Positions 63,130 to 64,000 of a stretch of DNA of 64,000 nt are shown here, piece by piece. The position numbers and the translations under genes were made by a program. The stretch comes from JACMRP01 sp047302465 (GTDB taxonomy: Bacteria > Bdellovibrionota > Bdellovibrionia > Bdellovibrionales > Bdellovibrionaceae): NCBI RefSeq assembly GCF_047302465.1, contig NZ_CP178621.1, forward strand, positions 3,038,001 to 3,102,000. Reading direction: 5' to 3'. Position 1 is the stretch's first letter; each line of letters begins with the position of its first letter. The notes beneath the pieces are model-generated. The model searched no databases. It saw only the letters and a program-made list of their open reading frames with translations, and had not been told where the DNA came from.

Positions 63130-63152
63130 TTTGTGTCGGATCTCGACACAAA
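63130..63152. promoter_or_regulatory. Palindrome upstream of the TIGR02147 regulator
   Basis: TTTGTGTCG-gatct-CGACACAAA, perfect 9-bp arms, 42 nt upstream of the regulator start and 204 nt before the divergent exported-protein gene. Typical size and place for an autoregulatory operator. Confidence 0.6.
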
Positions 63153-63236
63153 AACAAGTTCAAAACCAAAAAAAGTCTCTGCTGTGTTGTGGCTTTTCAT
63201 ACTAGCCTCACTAACTCTTTTATACTGTCCCGTTTG

Positions 63237-63250
63237 GGACGCTTTCTGTG
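63237..63250. repeat. Short palindrome near a -10-like box
   Basis: GTCCC-gttt-GGGAC directly follows TATACT (63231-63236), a candidate -10 box for the plus-strand exported-protein gene; no convincing -35 accompanies it. Confidence 0.4.
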
Positions 63251-63355
63251 GCATACCAATTGAAGAGCTGCTGACAAACAGGACCATCTACCGGTAAACG
63301 TGCGGATAAGTCCCCAACTAACACTGCTCTTAGCAGTACAGAAAAAGGAAAGCTT

Positions 63356-63850
63356 ATGAAAAACGCGTTTGTTAGAAACACGCTTGTCGCTTCTTTGTTA
63401 TTTGCGTCTTTATCTGCAGCAGCCGGTGGCAATGACGTCGGAAACGCTGCCAACAATCTTGAGAGCAGACTTAAATCGCTCAACGGTCGTACCGGTAAAA
63501 TTGTAGATACTTATGACCAAGACAACACCGGCAAGTGCAGCCTTGAAGTTGAAGACTATGATTATGGTGATGGCAGCCAAGGTATCAATGTCTACCTAAG
63601 AGATACCGGCATGTATTTCGAACCAAGCGCAGGCATTACTGATGATGCTGACTATCAAGATGCAAATACAGTTATCGTCAGCAAAAGCTCTGATCGCCCA
63701 GGTGGTGATGCTTGTGGAGACTTCGGCGGTGCCATGGGTTACAAAAAGATTCTGAGCCTCAAAGGAAAAAAGCTTACAATTCGTGAAACTTTCAGATGTG
63801 TTCTTGATGGTTTCGAGAAATACGACATCTTCACTACTTGTGAATTCTAA
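63356..63850 (+). CDS. Exported protein of unknown function
   Basis: 164 residues. AAAGGA before the ATG. Signal peptide ends SAAAG. The mature part is rich in Asp and Gly (EDYDYGDGSQGI, ITDDADYQDAN) with four cysteines, ending TTCEF. The acidic loops might bind calcium, but no EF-hand is seen. A strong terminator follows. Confidence 0.76.
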   Translation: MKNAFVRNTLVASLLFASLSAAAGGNDVGNAANNLESRLKSLNGRTGKIVDTYDQDNTGKCSLEVEDYDYGDGSQGINVYLRDTGMYFEPSAGITDDADYQDANTVIVSKSSDRPGGDACGDFGGAMGYKKILSLKGKKLTIRETFRCVLDGFEKYDIFTTCEF

Positions 63851-63876
63851 TTAGGATCAATACGAGAACTATTTTG

Positions 63877-63913
63877 AACCCCACATCATCATCGGTGTGG
63901 GGTTTTGTTTTTT
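63877..63913 (+). terminator. Rho-independent terminator
   Basis: Stem AACCCCACA / TGTGGGGTT with a 10-nt loop and a T-rich tail, 27 nt after the exported-protein gene. Confidence 0.88.
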
Positions 63914-63926
63914 CTGAGGGTAAGAC

Positions 63927-64000
63927 CTATTTACGCTTTAAAAGAGCCGCATAGAATCCGTCATAGCCTTCTTTGTCCGGGCGTACGTGAATCTCTTTTA
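63927..64000 (-). CDS. C-terminus of a probable RsmB/NOL1-NOP2-type RNA methyltransferase (partial)
   Basis: Only the last 23 codons are inside the window: HVRPDKEGYDGFYAALLKRK then stop. The ending P-x(4)-G-x-DGFY-AALLKR is the usual C-terminal strand of 16S rRNA m5C methyltransferases of the RsmB/Fmu group. The catalytic cysteines lie outside, so the family call is tentative. The gene continues beyond the window on the minus strand. Confidence 0.5.
   Translation of the reverse strand, partial: KEIHVRPDKEGYDGFYAALLKRK

Overview
The window looks like chromosomal DNA of a Gram-negative predatory bacterium of the Bdellovibrio group. The reasons are an unusually large share of Sec signal peptides and lipoprotein boxes, three TIGR02147/DUF4423-type regulators (a family expanded in Bdellovibrionota), a chimeric fibre protein with an S74 chaperone tail, RCC1-repeat surface proteins, and a housekeeping block containing RNase Y and a class II ribonucleotide reductase. 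The species cannot be fixed from the sequence alone. No prophage, IS element, CRISPR array or rRNA operon is visible. The only RNA gene recognised is one tRNA-Arg(UCG).

Layout. 1-6.5 kb: a lipoprotein, a giant Ig-like/RCC1 lipoprotein and a small exported protein. 6.6-8.2 kb: an AhpD-like gene and an Rrf2 regulator behind a palindromic operator, then a VOC-fold protein. 8.2-11.2 kb: an exported propeller protein, an orphan histidine kinase and a tRNA-Arg followed by a palindrome-rich tail that repeats the tRNA 3' end. 11.2-15.6 kb: a TPM/TPM/LemA operon diverging from a pseudouridine synthase-methyltransferase fusion. 15.7-21 kb: an SBBP propeller lipoprotein, a TrmH-like methyltransferase, an acyl-CoA dehydrogenase, a CinA-like protein and an outer-membrane barrel. 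21-25.7 kb: two tandem secreted proteins resembling phage fibre/lectin domains, then a TIGR02147 regulator with a secreted partner. 26-31.4 kb: NrdJ, cysteine desulfurase, an IscA-type protein, an RluA-like synthase and RNase HI. 31.4-38.5 kb: regulators, a second TIGR02147/secreted-protein pair, ohrR-ohr and a secreted HExxH protein with an alpha/beta hydrolase. 38.5-43.5 kb: the run zapA-fthC-rny-tyrS-ferredoxin-barrel. 43.6-48.4 kb: exported proteins, including a papain-like one, and an SDR enzyme. 48.4-53.4 kb: smc, a DUF5522 protein and ftsY. 53.6-64 kb: a second surface cluster with a 14-repeat RCC1 protein, a TetR-like regulator, a 990-residue S74 fibre and a third TIGR02147 regulator. 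The window ends in the 3' end of a probable RsmB-type methyltransferase.

How the genes fit together. Core genes (division, SRP receptor, chromosome condensation, RNA turnover, Fe-S assembly, nucleotide reduction) alternate with genes for surface propellers, fibres and lectin-like proteins that would suit contact with other cells. Three secreted proteins of otherwise different architecture share a PFAF motif directly after the signal peptide. All three TIGR02147 regulators lie directly upstream of an exported-protein gene in the same orientation. The most notable enzyme oddity is an RNase Y whose HD-domain metal ligands are substituted at several positions.
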